Made by a program: the position numbers and the translations under genes
Source of the DNA: M30B19 sp041741535
Lineage (GTDB): Bacteria > Planctomycetota > Planctomycetia > Pirellulales > Pirellulaceae
Assembly (NCBI GenBank): GCA_041741535.1
Contig: JBGSJV010000144.1
Coordinates: 50,084 to 114,083, forward strand
DNA length: 64,000 bases
Direction of reading: 5' to 3'
Notes under the pieces: model-generated
What the model was told of the DNA's origin: nothing
The model's input: the letters and a program-made list of their open reading frames with translations, nothing else
Database searches by the model: none
In this document: positions 1-9,163 of the stretch, in pieces
Layout: every line of letters begins with the position of its first letter
Position numbering within the stretch: the first letter of the stretch is position 1

Positions 1-3000
1 TAACCGCGTCGCAGAAGCAGCAATTGACCACGTGGGTGCAATCGACATTGGACGCCGTCGCATTGTCCAATGCCGGTGATCCCGGTCCGGTCGTGCTGCG
101 GCGTTTGTCGAACCATGAGTATACCTACAGTTTGCGGGATCTAACGGGCATCGAGTCGCTTGATCCGGCCCGGGAGTTTCCCGTTGATGGTGCGGCCGGC
201 GAAGGCTTTACGAACGTCGGGGCCGCCTTGGTGATGTCTCCGGCCTTACTGACAAAGTATCTGGACGCGGCAAAGGAGATTGCCCAACATGCCGTGTTGT
301 TGCCCAACGGGATTCGATTTTCAGCGAGTACCTCGCCGCAAGATTGGACTGCCGAATCATTGGCCGAGATTCGCCAGTTTTATGCCCGACACACAAGTCA
401 AGCTCAAGGCAACACGGTCCAATTGCAGGGCGTTGATCTGGATACGGGCACGAACGAAGGACGCTTGCCGTTGGCCCAGTACCTTGGGGCGTTGCAAACC
501 GAGTCCGCTGGCGCCGGACTTAGCCCGAAGTACTTGTCGTTATTGCGTCAAGCGTTGGAGTCGAACGAACCTTCGCTCTTGCTGGAGCCACTCCGCAAGA
601 AGTACCAGGCCAAACAACTAACACCTGCCGAAATCGAGGCCTGGCAAAATGTTTTGTGGAAGTTCTCTTTGGTCGGTCATGTCGGTCGACCCAACGGTCC
701 GCAAGCTTGGCAAGAAGCGGTGGATCCGTTTGTGACCCAGCAAGAATTTCGCGTCGCTTTGGATGGTGCTCAGGATCAGCGTTTGTTTTTGGTAACCCAT
801 GCCGCGGGCGATGGCTCGACCGGCGACAACGTGCTGTGGGAGAACGCCAGGTTGGTGGCCAAAGACCGCCCCGATATTCCGGTTGCCACCTTGCCAGAGC
901 TGACGAATCATTTGCAAGCGGAGCGGACCGCTATTCTCGATTCGATCCTCCCCTGTTTGGCCGCATTGGCAGAAGAACAGACACCAACAAAACGGGATGC
1001 AGCGCCCGCGACGATTGGGTCCAACGCCGGGGCGAACGATTCATTAAAGTACATGGACTTGTGGCGGGATTATCTTGGACTCGGTTCGTCTCCCATCGTC
1101 GAACTTGAACCGTTGCTGCCAAACAAGATCGAACGAGTTCCGGACTATGGATTTATTCAAGGTTGGACCGCGGGAGACGATCTCAGTATTCTGGCGAACT
1201 CCTCGGAAAACACCGTCCGCATTCCAGGCACGATGCATGGACGCGGCATCGCAGTGCACCCCGCTCCAACTCGGGCCGTGGTCGTCGCGTGGCGTTGTCC
1301 AACGAACGGCACGTTTCGTGTCTCCGGTCGAGTCCTCGATGCGCATTTGGATTGCGGCGATGGCGTCGCGTGGTCGCTGGAAATTCGCCTCGGCCATCGG
1401 ACGGAAGTCTTGGCGTCTGGAGTCACGGAAGGAGGCACCAGCCATGCGCTCGGCCCTTTCGAGAACATCAATGTGTCCGCTGGCCAAGTGATCGCGTTGG
1501 GCATTAGTCCGCGCGACACGCATTACTGCGATATGACCGCCATTGACTTGAAGGTGTCGGATGCAACAACGACTTGGGATCTGGCGAGCGACGTAGCGCC
1601 AAACATTCTGCAAAGTAACCCGATTGGTCCGTGGCATTTCCTGAGCCAAGCAGTTTCAACTCAGGCGACTGCCACCCTGCCGGAACCCATGGCTCGTTGG
1701 TGCGCGACGCCGAGTCCTGAAGCGGCCGCAGAAGTTCAACAACACTTGCGCGAACATTTTCCGCTGACTCATCCCCTGTTAGCTCCCGCACTGCGCGACT
1801 TTCAAACGACAACGCCTTCGGCCCCCGTGACCTCGCAGTCGCCGAACGTTTTGGAATTCAAAATTCCGGCGGAGTTCGCAGCAGGAGCGGAATTTGTCGT
1901 CACTGGGAAATTGGCTTCGATGACGGAAGGCAGTGTGCAACTGCAAGTGACGACCAACGAGCCCTCCACGCTGGATGACGCTCGGAACAACCTGCGACCA
2001 GATCTACCCGTGATGGTCGGTGACACAAATCCGGCGCGGAATGATTTTCAAAAGAGCTTTACCCAGTTTCGCGACTTGTTTCCGCTGGCTCTCTGTTATT
2101 CAAGAATCGTGCCGGTCGACGAAGTCGTGACGCTGCGATTGTTCTACCGGGAGGACGAACATCTCCAACGGTTGATCTTGGACGATGCTCAAATTGCCGA
2201 ATTGGATCGTCTGTGGCAGGAGTTGTTGTTTGTCAGCGAAGCGCCATTGAAGCAAGTCGATGCCTTCGAACAGATCTACGAGTTTGCGACCCAAGATCGG
2301 TCCGACTTGGTCGTGGAATTCGAGAAGATGCGCGAACCGATTCATCAAGCCGCGGCGACCTTTCGCACAGAGCAAGTCGCGGCGGATACGGCTCAGCGAC
2401 AAGCGGTGATCGAGTTGGCCGAACGAGCCTGGCGCCGAACGCTCACTTCGTCGGAAGTCGCACAGTTGCGAGGCATGCCGCCCCGATTGATGTTGACGCG
2501 AATTCTTGCTTCGCCCGCGTTCCTCTATCGAACGGAGACCCCAGGGTCGGAAACCGGCCCAGTGAATGACTGGGAACTGGCCACTCGTTTGAGTTACTTT
2601 CTTTGGTCGTCGCTGCCCGATTCGGAGCTGTCAGAGTTAGCCGCAAATGGTCGGTTGCACGAGCCCGAAGTTCTTCGAGCCCAAGTCCGGCGAATGTTGC
2701 AGGACGAGAAGAAGATCCGGCGACTGGCGACTGAGTTTGGGTGCCAATATTTGCATGTTCGTGACGTCGCCACCCTGGATGAAAAAAGCGAGCGGCACTT
2801 TCCGACCTTCAACGCACTTCGCGGCGACATGCAAGAAGAGGTGACTCGATTCTTCATGGACATGTTTCAGAACAATCGCCCGGTAGTCTCTTTGCTGGAT
2901 GCGGACCATAGTTTTCTGAATGCTGCGTTGGCCGAACACTACGCGGTGCCTTTTTCCGGTGAAGGTTGGCAGCGAGTCGATGGGCTCAAGCAACATGGTC

Positions 3001-3551
3001 GCGGAGGCATGCTGGGCTTTGCCGCTACGTTGGCCAAACACTCAGGAGCTTCGCGCACGAGTGCCATTTTGCGCGGCATGTGGCTGAGTGAAGTGGTGCT
3101 GGGCGAAAAGACTCCAAACCCGCCCAAAGGGGTTCCCACGCTGCCCGAAGAACCACCGACGGGGCTAACCGAACGACAACTCATTGAACGACACAGCAGT
3201 GATCCGGCTTGTGCCGGTTGCCATTCGCGCATCGATCCCTATGGCTTTGCGTTGGAAGGCTTCGATGCCATCGGACGTTGGCGGTCGGCGGACACGCAAA
3301 CAGTGCTGTATGATGGAACCCAGGTCGGCGGAATGGCGGATCTGCGCGATTACCTGGTGCGCCAACGGAGCCAAGTGTTTGTCAAACAGTTTGGTCGAAA
3401 GTTGTTAGGTTACGCCCTTGGACGTAGCGTTCAACTTTCGGACCAACCGCTCATCGAGCAAATGGTTGCGACGGAGCAAACGCGGGTCGGCGACTTGATC
3501 GAGCAAATCGTCCTCAGTCCCCAGTTCCGTCAGATCCGCGGCAAGCACTGA
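1..3551 (+). CDS. DUF1592/DUF1588/DUF1585 cytochrome-type protein, 5' truncated by window edge
   Basis: The frame is open to the left edge, so the first in-frame TTG at 24 is probably not the true start. The family normally begins with a signal peptide and a haem c-binding module, which would lie outside the window. Visible order: a DUF1587-like block near the start (LRRLSNHEYTYSLRDLTG), a long central region with carbohydrate-binding-like character at roughly 1100-1600, DUF1595/DUF1592 from about 2400 (ELATRLSYFLWSSLPDSELS), DUF1588 with a haem-type CAGCH motif at 3210-3224, and DUF1585 at the end. These large proteins are characteristic of planctomycetes and are usually paired with a DUF1552 protein, as here 217 bp downstream. 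The CxxCH motif suggests a periplasmic redox role; the substrate is unknown. Family assignment is firm, function is not. Confidence 0.9.
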   Translation, partial: TASQKQQLTTWVQSTLDAVALSNAGDPGPVVLRRLSNHEYTYSLRDLTGIESLDPAREFPVDGAAGEGFTNVGAALVMSPALLTKYLDAAKEIAQHAVLLPNGIRFSASTSPQDWTAESLAEIRQFYARHTSQAQGNTVQLQGVDLDTGTNEGRLPLAQYLGALQTESAGAGLSPKYLSLLRQALESNEPSLLLEPLRKKYQAKQLTPAEIEAWQNVLWKFSLVGHVGRPNGPQAWQEAVDPFVTQQEFRVALDGAQDQRLFLVTHAAGDGSTGDNVLWENARLVAKDRPDIPVATLPELTNHLQAERTAILDSILPCLAALAEEQTPTKRDAAPATIGSNAGANDSLKYMDLWRDYLGLGSSPIVELEPLLPNKIERVPDYGFIQGWTAGDDLSILANSSENTVRIPGTMHGRGIAVHPAPTRAVVVAWRCPTNGTFRVSGRVLDAHLDCGDGVAWSLEIRLGHRTEVLASGVTEGGTSHALGPFENINVSAGQVIALGISPRDTHYCDMTAIDLKVSDATTTWDLASDVAPNILQSNPIGPWHFLSQAVSTQATATLPEPMARWCATPSPEAAAEVQQHLREHFPLTHPLLAPALRDFQTTTPSAPVTSQSPNVLEFKIPAEFAAGAEFVVTGKLASMTEGSVQLQVTTNEPSTLDDARNNLRPDLPVMVGDTNPARNDFQKSFTQFRDLFPLALCYSRIVPVDEVVTLRLFYREDEHLQRLILDDAQIAELDRLWQELLFVSEAPLKQVDAFEQIYEFATQDRSDLVVEFEKMREPIHQAAATFRTEQVAADTAQRQAVIELAERAWRRTLTSSEVAQLRGMPPRLMLTRILASPAFLYRTETPGSETGPVNDWELATRLSYFLWSSLPDSELSELAANGRLHEPEVLRAQVRRMLQDEKKIRRLATEFGCQYLHVRDVATLDEKSERHFPTFNALRGDMQEEVTRFFMDMFQNNRPVVSLLDADHSFLNAALAEHYAVPFSGEGWQRVDGLKQHGRGGMLGFAATLAKHSGASRTSAILRGMWLSEVVLGEKTPNPPKGVPTLPEEPPTGLTERQLIERHSSDPACAGCHSRIDPYGFALEGFDAIGRWRSADTQTVLYDGTQVGGMADLRDYLVRQRSQVFVKQFGRKLLGYALGRSVQLSDQPLIEQMVATEQTRVGDLIEQIVLSPQFRQIRGKH

Positions 3552-3768
3552 TCGTCGGTGGGTACCCGTGGTAATTGTAAGTTGTGTGGAGCTCGTTGAC
3601 AAAAGATGACCACTCGAAGAGTTGCACCACGTCGCGGGCTGGAAAAACCATGGAACCATAACCAATCAAATTGCGGAACAAACCAACGACTTGAACTAAG
3701 CCCGCAACTAGAAACCAAAAACCAAAAACCTAAAAACGAACCAACCTCAAAACACAAAGGCTCGCACC

Positions 3769-5100
3769 ATGCAAACTCACCATTTTTCTCGGCGTCGATT
3801 TTTGAACGGTGTCGGTGTGACCATGGCTTTGCCCTGGTTGGAATCGCTTCGCGTTTGGGGTGATGAAGCGTCCGTGGGTTCGGCGTCCAGCGAAGCGCCG
3901 GTTCGCGTCTGCGTAACTTTCTCGGGCAATGGGTTTCATTCGCGCGAGTGGTGGGCCAAAGGAGAAGGACGCGACATGGAACTGGGGCAGGTCCTCACTC
4001 CGTTGGCGGACTTCCGCGAGAAGTTGGTTTTTGTTCGTGGTCTGTATCACGAAGAAGCTTGCAAGGGGAATATCCACAGTTCGCAGACCGGGAATATTCT
4101 GTCCGGAGCGCCCATCGCCAGCGGCGGGCAGATTCGCTCGGGTACAAGTTTCGATCAAATAATCGCGCAAACCTACGGGCGCAGCACCAAAGTTCCTAGT
4201 TTGGTGCTGGCCTGCGAGACATCGAATCCATCGGTGCACAAGAACTATAGTATGTTGTACAGTTCGCATATTTCGTGGAGCTCGCCGACCACCCCGACAC
4301 CGCTGGAGCTTTATCCCGCGTTGGCGTTTGATCGCTTGTTCAAAGATTCGTCGTCTCCGGAGGACAAAAGCGTTTTGGATGCGGTCTTGGCGGATGCTCA
4401 AGACTTGCGGCGCGACATCAGTTCCGGGGACAAACAGAAGTTGGACGAGTACTTGGACAGTGTCCGCGAGATCGAACTGAGAATTGCCAATGCGGGCCAA
4501 CGCGGTGAATTGCAAGGATGGCGTCCCACCTTGGAGCAACCCAATATCGCTCGTCCTGCCGATGGAATTCCGCAAGACATTTCCGAACACATGCGATTGA
4601 TGATCGACATCATGGTGCTGGGCTTTCAAACCGACACCACTCGGGTCGCAACACTCAAGTTGAACAACGACCATAGCGCGCTGCGGTTTCCGAATCTCGC
4701 TAGTGTCGAGCAAGCCGGTCATGGGATCGACTACATGATCCATCATTTACTGTCGCACAGCGATGGTTCGGATTGGTTGAAGGTCAATCAGTTTTTCATG
4801 GAGCAATTGGCCTATTTGGCGAAGAAGCTTGATTCGATCCAAGAAGGCGACCGGACTTTGTTGGACAACACGATGTTGATGCACTGTTCCAGCATGATGG
4901 CAGGTGCGATGCATAACAATGATCAGCTGCCCGTGATCTTGTTAGGTCGAGCGGGTGGTCGATTGCGCACGGGCCAAGTTTTGGATTATTCCGGCAAACC
5001 CGACCGTCAACTCTGCCGCTTGTTCCTCTCCCTCATGGACAAAGTCGACATCAACTTAAAAACCTTCGGCGACGCGACGTCGCGGATCGAAGAGGTTTAA
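3769..5100 (+). CDS. DUF1552 domain protein with Tat signal
   Basis: This 443-residue protein opens with a twin-arginine signal (SRRRFLNGVGVTMALPWLES), so it is probably exported folded by the Tat system; a tatC gene lies 1.5 kb downstream. The rest matches the DUF1552 family typical of planctomycetes and related phyla: FSGNGFH near the N-terminus, a conserved SGxxxxSGxxIRSGTSFDQ block, and a C-terminal HCSSMMAGAMHNNDQLP segment. The alkaline phosphatase/sulfatase-like overall character suggests a periplasmic enzyme, but no activity is established. The start is the ATG after an AAAGG-like ribosome site. It sits downstream of the DUF1592 gene in the same direction, the usual pairing for these two families. 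The 217-bp gap holds an A/C-rich tract and no other gene. Confidence 0.9.
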   Translation: MQTHHFSRRRFLNGVGVTMALPWLESLRVWGDEASVGSASSEAPVRVCVTFSGNGFHSREWWAKGEGRDMELGQVLTPLADFREKLVFVRGLYHEEACKGNIHSSQTGNILSGAPIASGGQIRSGTSFDQIIAQTYGRSTKVPSLVLACETSNPSVHKNYSMLYSSHISWSSPTTPTPLELYPALAFDRLFKDSSSPEDKSVLDAVLADAQDLRRDISSGDKQKLDEYLDSVREIELRIANAGQRGELQGWRPTLEQPNIARPADGIPQDISEHMRLMIDIMVLGFQTDTTRVATLKLNNDHSALRFPNLASVEQAGHGIDYMIHHLLSHSDGSDWLKVNQFFMEQLAYLAKKLDSIQEGDRTLLDNTMLMHCSSMMAGAMHNNDQLPVILLGRAGGRLRTGQVLDYSGKPDRQLCRLFLSLMDKVDINLKTFGDATSRIEEV

Positions 5101-5113
5101 GCCGTTCAGCGAA

Positions 5114-6232
5114 TTACTCGGGCAGAGTGGCAATCAAGATGCGAAGCCCTCCATCGCTCACAAGGTCCATGGGCGCGGCTCCGTAAGGGACCAACACGCT
5201 ACTGCCCAATTGCAACGGGCGATCCGCAATTTCACGCAGCGCGTCTGCCGAGTTGCCGGCGGCTACATGGGAGCCCCCACCAGTGATCGGCACCAAACGT
5301 CCACTACCGTGCAAGCCAATCAAGATCTGGCATTGGTTTTCGGATAGCCGCAGTCGCCCGTTGAGCGTCAGTCTTTGGAGCGTGAAGTACGGGCATTGAA
5401 CTAAGGTCTCGCAAGTGGCGGTCGAACCTGGGCTCAGTTGGTGCTCGACGGAAACGGTACATGCTGAGACCGGTGGGACGGGGCCACGCTGCCAGTCCGC
5501 GACGGAAAGAGCTTGGGCGACCTGCAACGGACGAGGCAAACCATTATCGCCGATTCGGTCCCAATCGTACAACCGATACGTGGTATCACTGGCTTGTTGA
5601 ACTTCCGCTACCAACAAGCCCGCGCCGATCGCGTGAATGGTGCCGGCTGGAATGTAGATGCAATCCCCGACTTCTGGGCAATAGCTGTACAGGACTTCTT
5701 TGAGACGTCCGTCCCGGATTGCGGCTTCGCATTCGGCTTGGCCAACGCCCGGCAACAGACCCGCATAAACCCGTGCCCCAGGTGCCGCATCGGCAACGTA
5801 CCAAGCTTCCGACTTGCCAAGATCCGGGGGTGTTTGTTGGGCGGCCTGATCGTTGTTGGGGTGAACTTGTAACGAGAGGTTTTGTTGGGCGTCCAGCCAT
5901 TTGACCAGTAGCGGAAAACGGCCTTGCAAAGTGGCAGGGTACCGGTCCGAGTGAATTTCCGCGAACCATTTGGGGCCAATTAGACTTGAACCGTGGTCCT
6001 GCATGAGCGACCCGAGGGTAACACCCGCCAAGGATTCCGACCCCAACCAACCCCATTCGACCGAGCTTTGGTCCGCTCCATGATCCACCACTTCCCAGCT
6101 TTCGGCAAATCGCCCGTCGGGACCAATGGCTTTCCCCAGCACGTCTCCCAAGCGACGTCCGCCCCACAAATATTGGCGAAAGACCGGTCGAAACCACAGC
6201 GGCGTGACGAATTCATGTAATGTGCGGGACAA
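5114..6232 (-). CDS. manA: Mannose-6-phosphate isomerase, type I
   Basis: Zinc-dependent interconversion of mannose 6-phosphate and fructose 6-phosphate, supplying mannose units for GDP-mannose and surface polysaccharides. Family motifs are clear: FRQYLWGGRRLGDVLG near the N-terminus, the metal-binding LQVHPNNDQA block, the YIPAGTIHAIG block, and VAEVQQASDTTYRLYDWDR. At 372 residues it matches the compact cupin-type ManA of Bacillus rather than the longer enterobacterial form. The start is a TTG (6230-6232); an AGGAAAG site seven bases upstream supports it, and no in-frame ATG lies nearby. It converges with the DUF1552 gene with only 13 bp between stops. It may serve the glycosyltransferase and polysaccharide genes elsewhere in the window (inference). 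Confidence 0.93.
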   Translation of the reverse strand: MSRTLHEFVTPLWFRPVFRQYLWGGRRLGDVLGKAIGPDGRFAESWEVVDHGADQSSVEWGWLGSESLAGVTLGSLMQDHGSSLIGPKWFAEIHSDRYPATLQGRFPLLVKWLDAQQNLSLQVHPNNDQAAQQTPPDLGKSEAWYVADAAPGARVYAGLLPGVGQAECEAAIRDGRLKEVLYSYCPEVGDCIYIPAGTIHAIGAGLLVAEVQQASDTTYRLYDWDRIGDNGLPRPLQVAQALSVADWQRGPVPPVSACTVSVEHQLSPGSTATCETLVQCPYFTLQRLTLNGRLRLSENQCQILIGLHGSGRLVPITGGGSHVAAGNSADALREIADRPLQLGSSVLVPYGAAPMDLVSDGGLRILIATLPE

Positions 6233-6561
6233 AAGTGGACTTTCCTAAGTTTCGAGCGAAAAACGCACTCAATGTTGATTGGTTGGCGAACGATTCTGGC
6301 TTGGCCGGGACCGATTATGGCTCATGAACCAATATTCGTGCAATCGGATTTGTTCGGCTTTGTTGTAAAAGCGGTTTGACCAGGAAACGGCCAGGTTCCT
6401 TTTGCGACAACGCCTAGATCGCCCAATTTCTCGAACGGAGGGGGGCCTGATTGAAATCTGGATCCGTAGTTAGAATAAAGCAGTGACGTCACGGGCCCAG
6501 GGGCCAGCGGCGCCCCATGTGTGTCCGGAACCCGAGCATTTCTCGATTGATTTAGCTATCC
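6233..6561. other. Divergent intergenic region manA / tatC
   Basis: 329 bp without a convincing gene between the divergent manA and tatC starts. A weak promoter-like pair for tatC is TTGAAA at 6451-6456 with AATAAA 17 bases later, or TAGAAT at 6471-6476; neither is compelling. A short overlapping frame (6483-6683) is a shadow of the tatC start region. Confidence 0.4.
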
Positions 6562-8013
6562 ATGCCTCAGACCAACGACGACCTGTTTCAAGACTCGCGC
6601 ATGACGTTTGGCGAGCATTTGGAAGAGCTGCGGGCCACCTTAGTCAAGGCCATGATCAGTTTGGTGATCGGTATCTTGGCTAGCCTGTATTTCACACCGT
6701 CCGTTGTACAGTTCTTGCAGACGCCGGTCGAACGTGCGATTCGCGATTATCGGGTCCTGAAAGCCCGCAAAGAACTGGAAAAGCAATATGGATTTGTACC
6801 GGACGAAATGGCGTTCCTGCTGAGTGAATATAGCTTGGTCCCGAACGATGTTCGCGTGAATCCAGCCGACCTGCTAAAGTTACTGCAAGCCTATCGTCCC
6901 GAGGAATTTAGTCGTCCCATCGATGACTTGGAGTTTTCCGGACTGAATGTGCCGTTGAACCAAGTTCAACCGGTTGCGAATCGGTTGATGGCGACGGACG
7001 TCAACGGCGCGACCGAGGAAGCGGTTCTCGCGATCAAGGCGGTTTCTTCGGAGCTTACCGACGCGGAGCGACAAAGTCTCAGCGAGTTAAGCCTGCTTGA
7101 ACCGAGTCAGATCGGGTCCGTTCAGCAAGTTCAGGTGCTCGCGATCTTGAATCGCCTGATCAAATCCGAGTCGCTCGTCCGGGATCCTTCGCTTGATGCG
7201 ATCTTTGAACAAGCCGAAGTCAGTTGGTTGACGGCCTTTTGGAACGCGTTTTGGGCCGTTGATTCGAGCAATGAGAATCCACTGCTGAAGATTCGAGCAG
7301 CCTACGATGCCAATGGCGAGTCGCGTTTGCTGCACCGGCTCAATCGTACGATCTTGGAACGCTACGTTTTTCCAGTTTCACCCCCAAGTCCGTACCTGAA
7401 CTTGACCATTTGGCAGCAAACGCAAGCCAGTACCGTTGCCTTGGGTGCCGGCGAAGGGTTCATGATCTACTTGAAGGCGTCATTGCTGACCGGCACGATT
7501 GTCGCCGGTCCGTTTATATTCTATTTCTTGTGGACGTTTGTCGCCGCTGGGTTGTACCCGCAAGAACAGCGACATGTGTATTTCTACTTGCCATTTAGTT
7601 TGTTTCTGTTTGCCGCAGGTGTGTTGGTGGCTTTTGTTTTCGCTTTCGAACCGGTCCTGCAGTTTTTGTTTTCCTTCAACTTGATGCTGGGTATTGACCC
7701 GCAACCGCGGATTGGCGAATGGTTGTCGTTCGTAATGCTGGTGCCATTGGGCTTTGGAATTGCGTTTCAGCTGCCATTGGTGATGTTGTTGCTGTTTCGA
7801 ATTGGCATCATTAGTGTGGAAACCTATGTGAGTCAGTGGCGAATGGCCATGCTGATCATCGCAATTCTCTCGATGTTGTTAACACCGGCCGATCCGATCA
7901 GCATGTTTCTCTTGGGTGGACCACTGGTGCTGTTGTACGTCTTCGGGATTTTCTTGTGCCGGTTGATGCCAGTGAACAAACGGGTATTTCCCGAAGGCTA
8001 CGATCCAGTTTGA
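6562..8013 (+). CDS. tatC: Sec-independent protein translocase TatC with large loop insertion
   Basis: Core membrane subunit of the twin-arginine translocon, which recognises Tat signal peptides. The N-terminal cytoplasmic EHLEELR motif (residues 18-24) precedes TM1 (about 27-50). The conserved GEGFMIYLKASLLTG block is at 297-311, the cytoplasmic loop glutamate at YPQEQRHVY (332-340), and the TPADPISMFLLGGP region at 441-454. The family is normally about 250 residues; this protein is 483 because some 220 residues (about 60-285) are inserted in the first periplasmic loop. The insert is charged, looks helical and has no recognised domain; a short aromatic stretch (SWLTAFWNAFWAV, 221-233) could touch the membrane. 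No tatA or tatB is in the window. Likely Tat clients include the DUF1552 protein upstream. Confidence 0.93.
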   Translation: MPQTNDDLFQDSRMTFGEHLEELRATLVKAMISLVIGILASLYFTPSVVQFLQTPVERAIRDYRVLKARKELEKQYGFVPDEMAFLLSEYSLVPNDVRVNPADLLKLLQAYRPEEFSRPIDDLEFSGLNVPLNQVQPVANRLMATDVNGATEEAVLAIKAVSSELTDAERQSLSELSLLEPSQIGSVQQVQVLAILNRLIKSESLVRDPSLDAIFEQAEVSWLTAFWNAFWAVDSSNENPLLKIRAAYDANGESRLLHRLNRTILERYVFPVSPPSPYLNLTIWQQTQASTVALGAGEGFMIYLKASLLTGTIVAGPFIFYFLWTFVAAGLYPQEQRHVYFYLPFSLFLFAAGVLVAFVFAFEPVLQFLFSFNLMLGIDPQPRIGEWLSFVMLVPLGFGIAFQLPLVMLLLFRIGIISVETYVSQWRMAMLIIAILSMLLTPADPISMFLLGGPLVLLYVFGIFLCRLMPVNKRVFPEGYDPV

Positions 8014-8188
8014 CGGCAGACTTGATACAACCCGACCTGGATTTTTAGAAAAGCAGCGGTCGCGTGCGACAAGTTGCCGCCGATCGGTGCTTTCTAACAC
8101 ACCTTTAAGATTGGAGCTTTGATAACTTTTTTGGGCTCTCCGCTTGTACCGAAGCGGCTCTGCGGTTCGCCACCAGTGAGCCTTGACG

Positions 8189-9070
8189 ATGGAACATCCT
8201 GCATTTGCCACCATGATGCTGACTCCCACGAGTCAACCACCCGAGAATCCCACGCAGCAATGGCTGATTCAACTGCACCCGTTGGACTTGGAGCAGAGCA
8301 AGATCAAAGTGCAGGGCGACTGCATGGTCATTGGTCGTTCGGAATACTGCGACTTGCAACTTGACGATCACTGGATTTCGCGCCAACATGCCAAGATTCA
8401 ACGAACGTCGTCCGGTTTCGAGATTCGCGACCTCGGCAGCACCAACGGCCTATTGGTCAATGACCAAGTGGTCTCGTCGGTGGTTCTTCAAAGCGGTGAT
8501 CGGATTCGCATTGGCAAGAGAATCTTTCGCTTCTTAAGTGACGGCGACGTTGAATCAAAATATTACGACACCGTCTATTCGATGATGACGCGGGACGGCT
8601 TAACTGGAGCCTTCAATAAACGATATCTCTTGGAGTATTTGGAACGCGAAGTTCTGCGCAGTCGGCGTTTTCAACGGTGCTTGTCGGTCATTCTCTTCGA
8701 CGTCGATCATTTCAAGTCGATCAACGACACCCACGGTCATTTGGCCGGTGACGATGTTCTCCGAGAATTGTCCAAGCGAGTTCAGGCCATCATCGGAGCA
8801 GACGAGGTATTCAGTCGCTTTGGCGGAGAAGAATTTGCGATCGTGGCAGAACTGGTGCCGGATGAAGCCTTGGAATTGGCCGAACGTTGCCGACATTTGG
8901 TCGCTGTTGAACCGTTTGTGACTTGCGCCGGTCCATTGGAGGTTACGATCAGCTTGGGTGTTGCTTCGCCGCCTGCTGAATCGTTGCGGGAACCTCAGGA
9001 CCTATTGGCTTCGGCGGACTCGCGGCTTTACGAAGCCAAACGCAGCGGTCGAAACCGCGTTTGTCGGTGA
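8189..9070 (+). CDS. FHA-GGDEF diguanylate cyclase
   Basis: Predicted soluble c-di-GMP synthase with a phosphothreonine-binding sensor. The FHA domain occupies roughly residues 45-115 (GRSEYCDLQL, ISRQHAKI, DLGSTNGLLVND). The GGDEF domain follows, with FDVDHFKSIND, the intact catalytic GGEEF and the closing SADSRLYEAKRSGRNRV. The product-inhibition I-site RxxD, expected five residues before GGEEF, reads GADE, so feedback inhibition is probably absent. An in-frame TTG lies at 8183, but the ATG at 8189 is preferred. A Ser/Thr kinase gene follows in the same direction, so kinase phosphorylation read by the FHA domain is an attractive but unproven link. Confidence 0.92.
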   Translation: MEHPAFATMMLTPTSQPPENPTQQWLIQLHPLDLEQSKIKVQGDCMVIGRSEYCDLQLDDHWISRQHAKIQRTSSGFEIRDLGSTNGLLVNDQVVSSVVLQSGDRIRIGKRIFRFLSDGDVESKYYDTVYSMMTRDGLTGAFNKRYLLEYLEREVLRSRRFQRCLSVILFDVDHFKSINDTHGHLAGDDVLRELSKRVQAIIGADEVFSRFGGEEFAIVAELVPDEALELAERCRHLVAVEPFVTCAGPLEVTISLGVASPPAESLREPQDLLASADSRLYEAKRSGRNRVCR

Positions 9071-9163
9071 AAGTATCTGATGGAGCTTAGGTCGATCGCC
9101 TTCCGGACCGGAGGGCTCTTATCCTGCTTCTGTGGTGGACGTCGCTTTGGAGGAACGCCATCG

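Noticed and set aside
3730..4746. Long minus-strand frame (338 codons)
   Set aside because: Antisense shadow of the well-supported DUF1552 gene; no family resemblance.
9080..9163. Kinase start at the ATG at 9080
   Set aside because: No ribosome site and a Cys/Gly-rich first segment; the ATG at 9164 has GGAGG correctly spaced.
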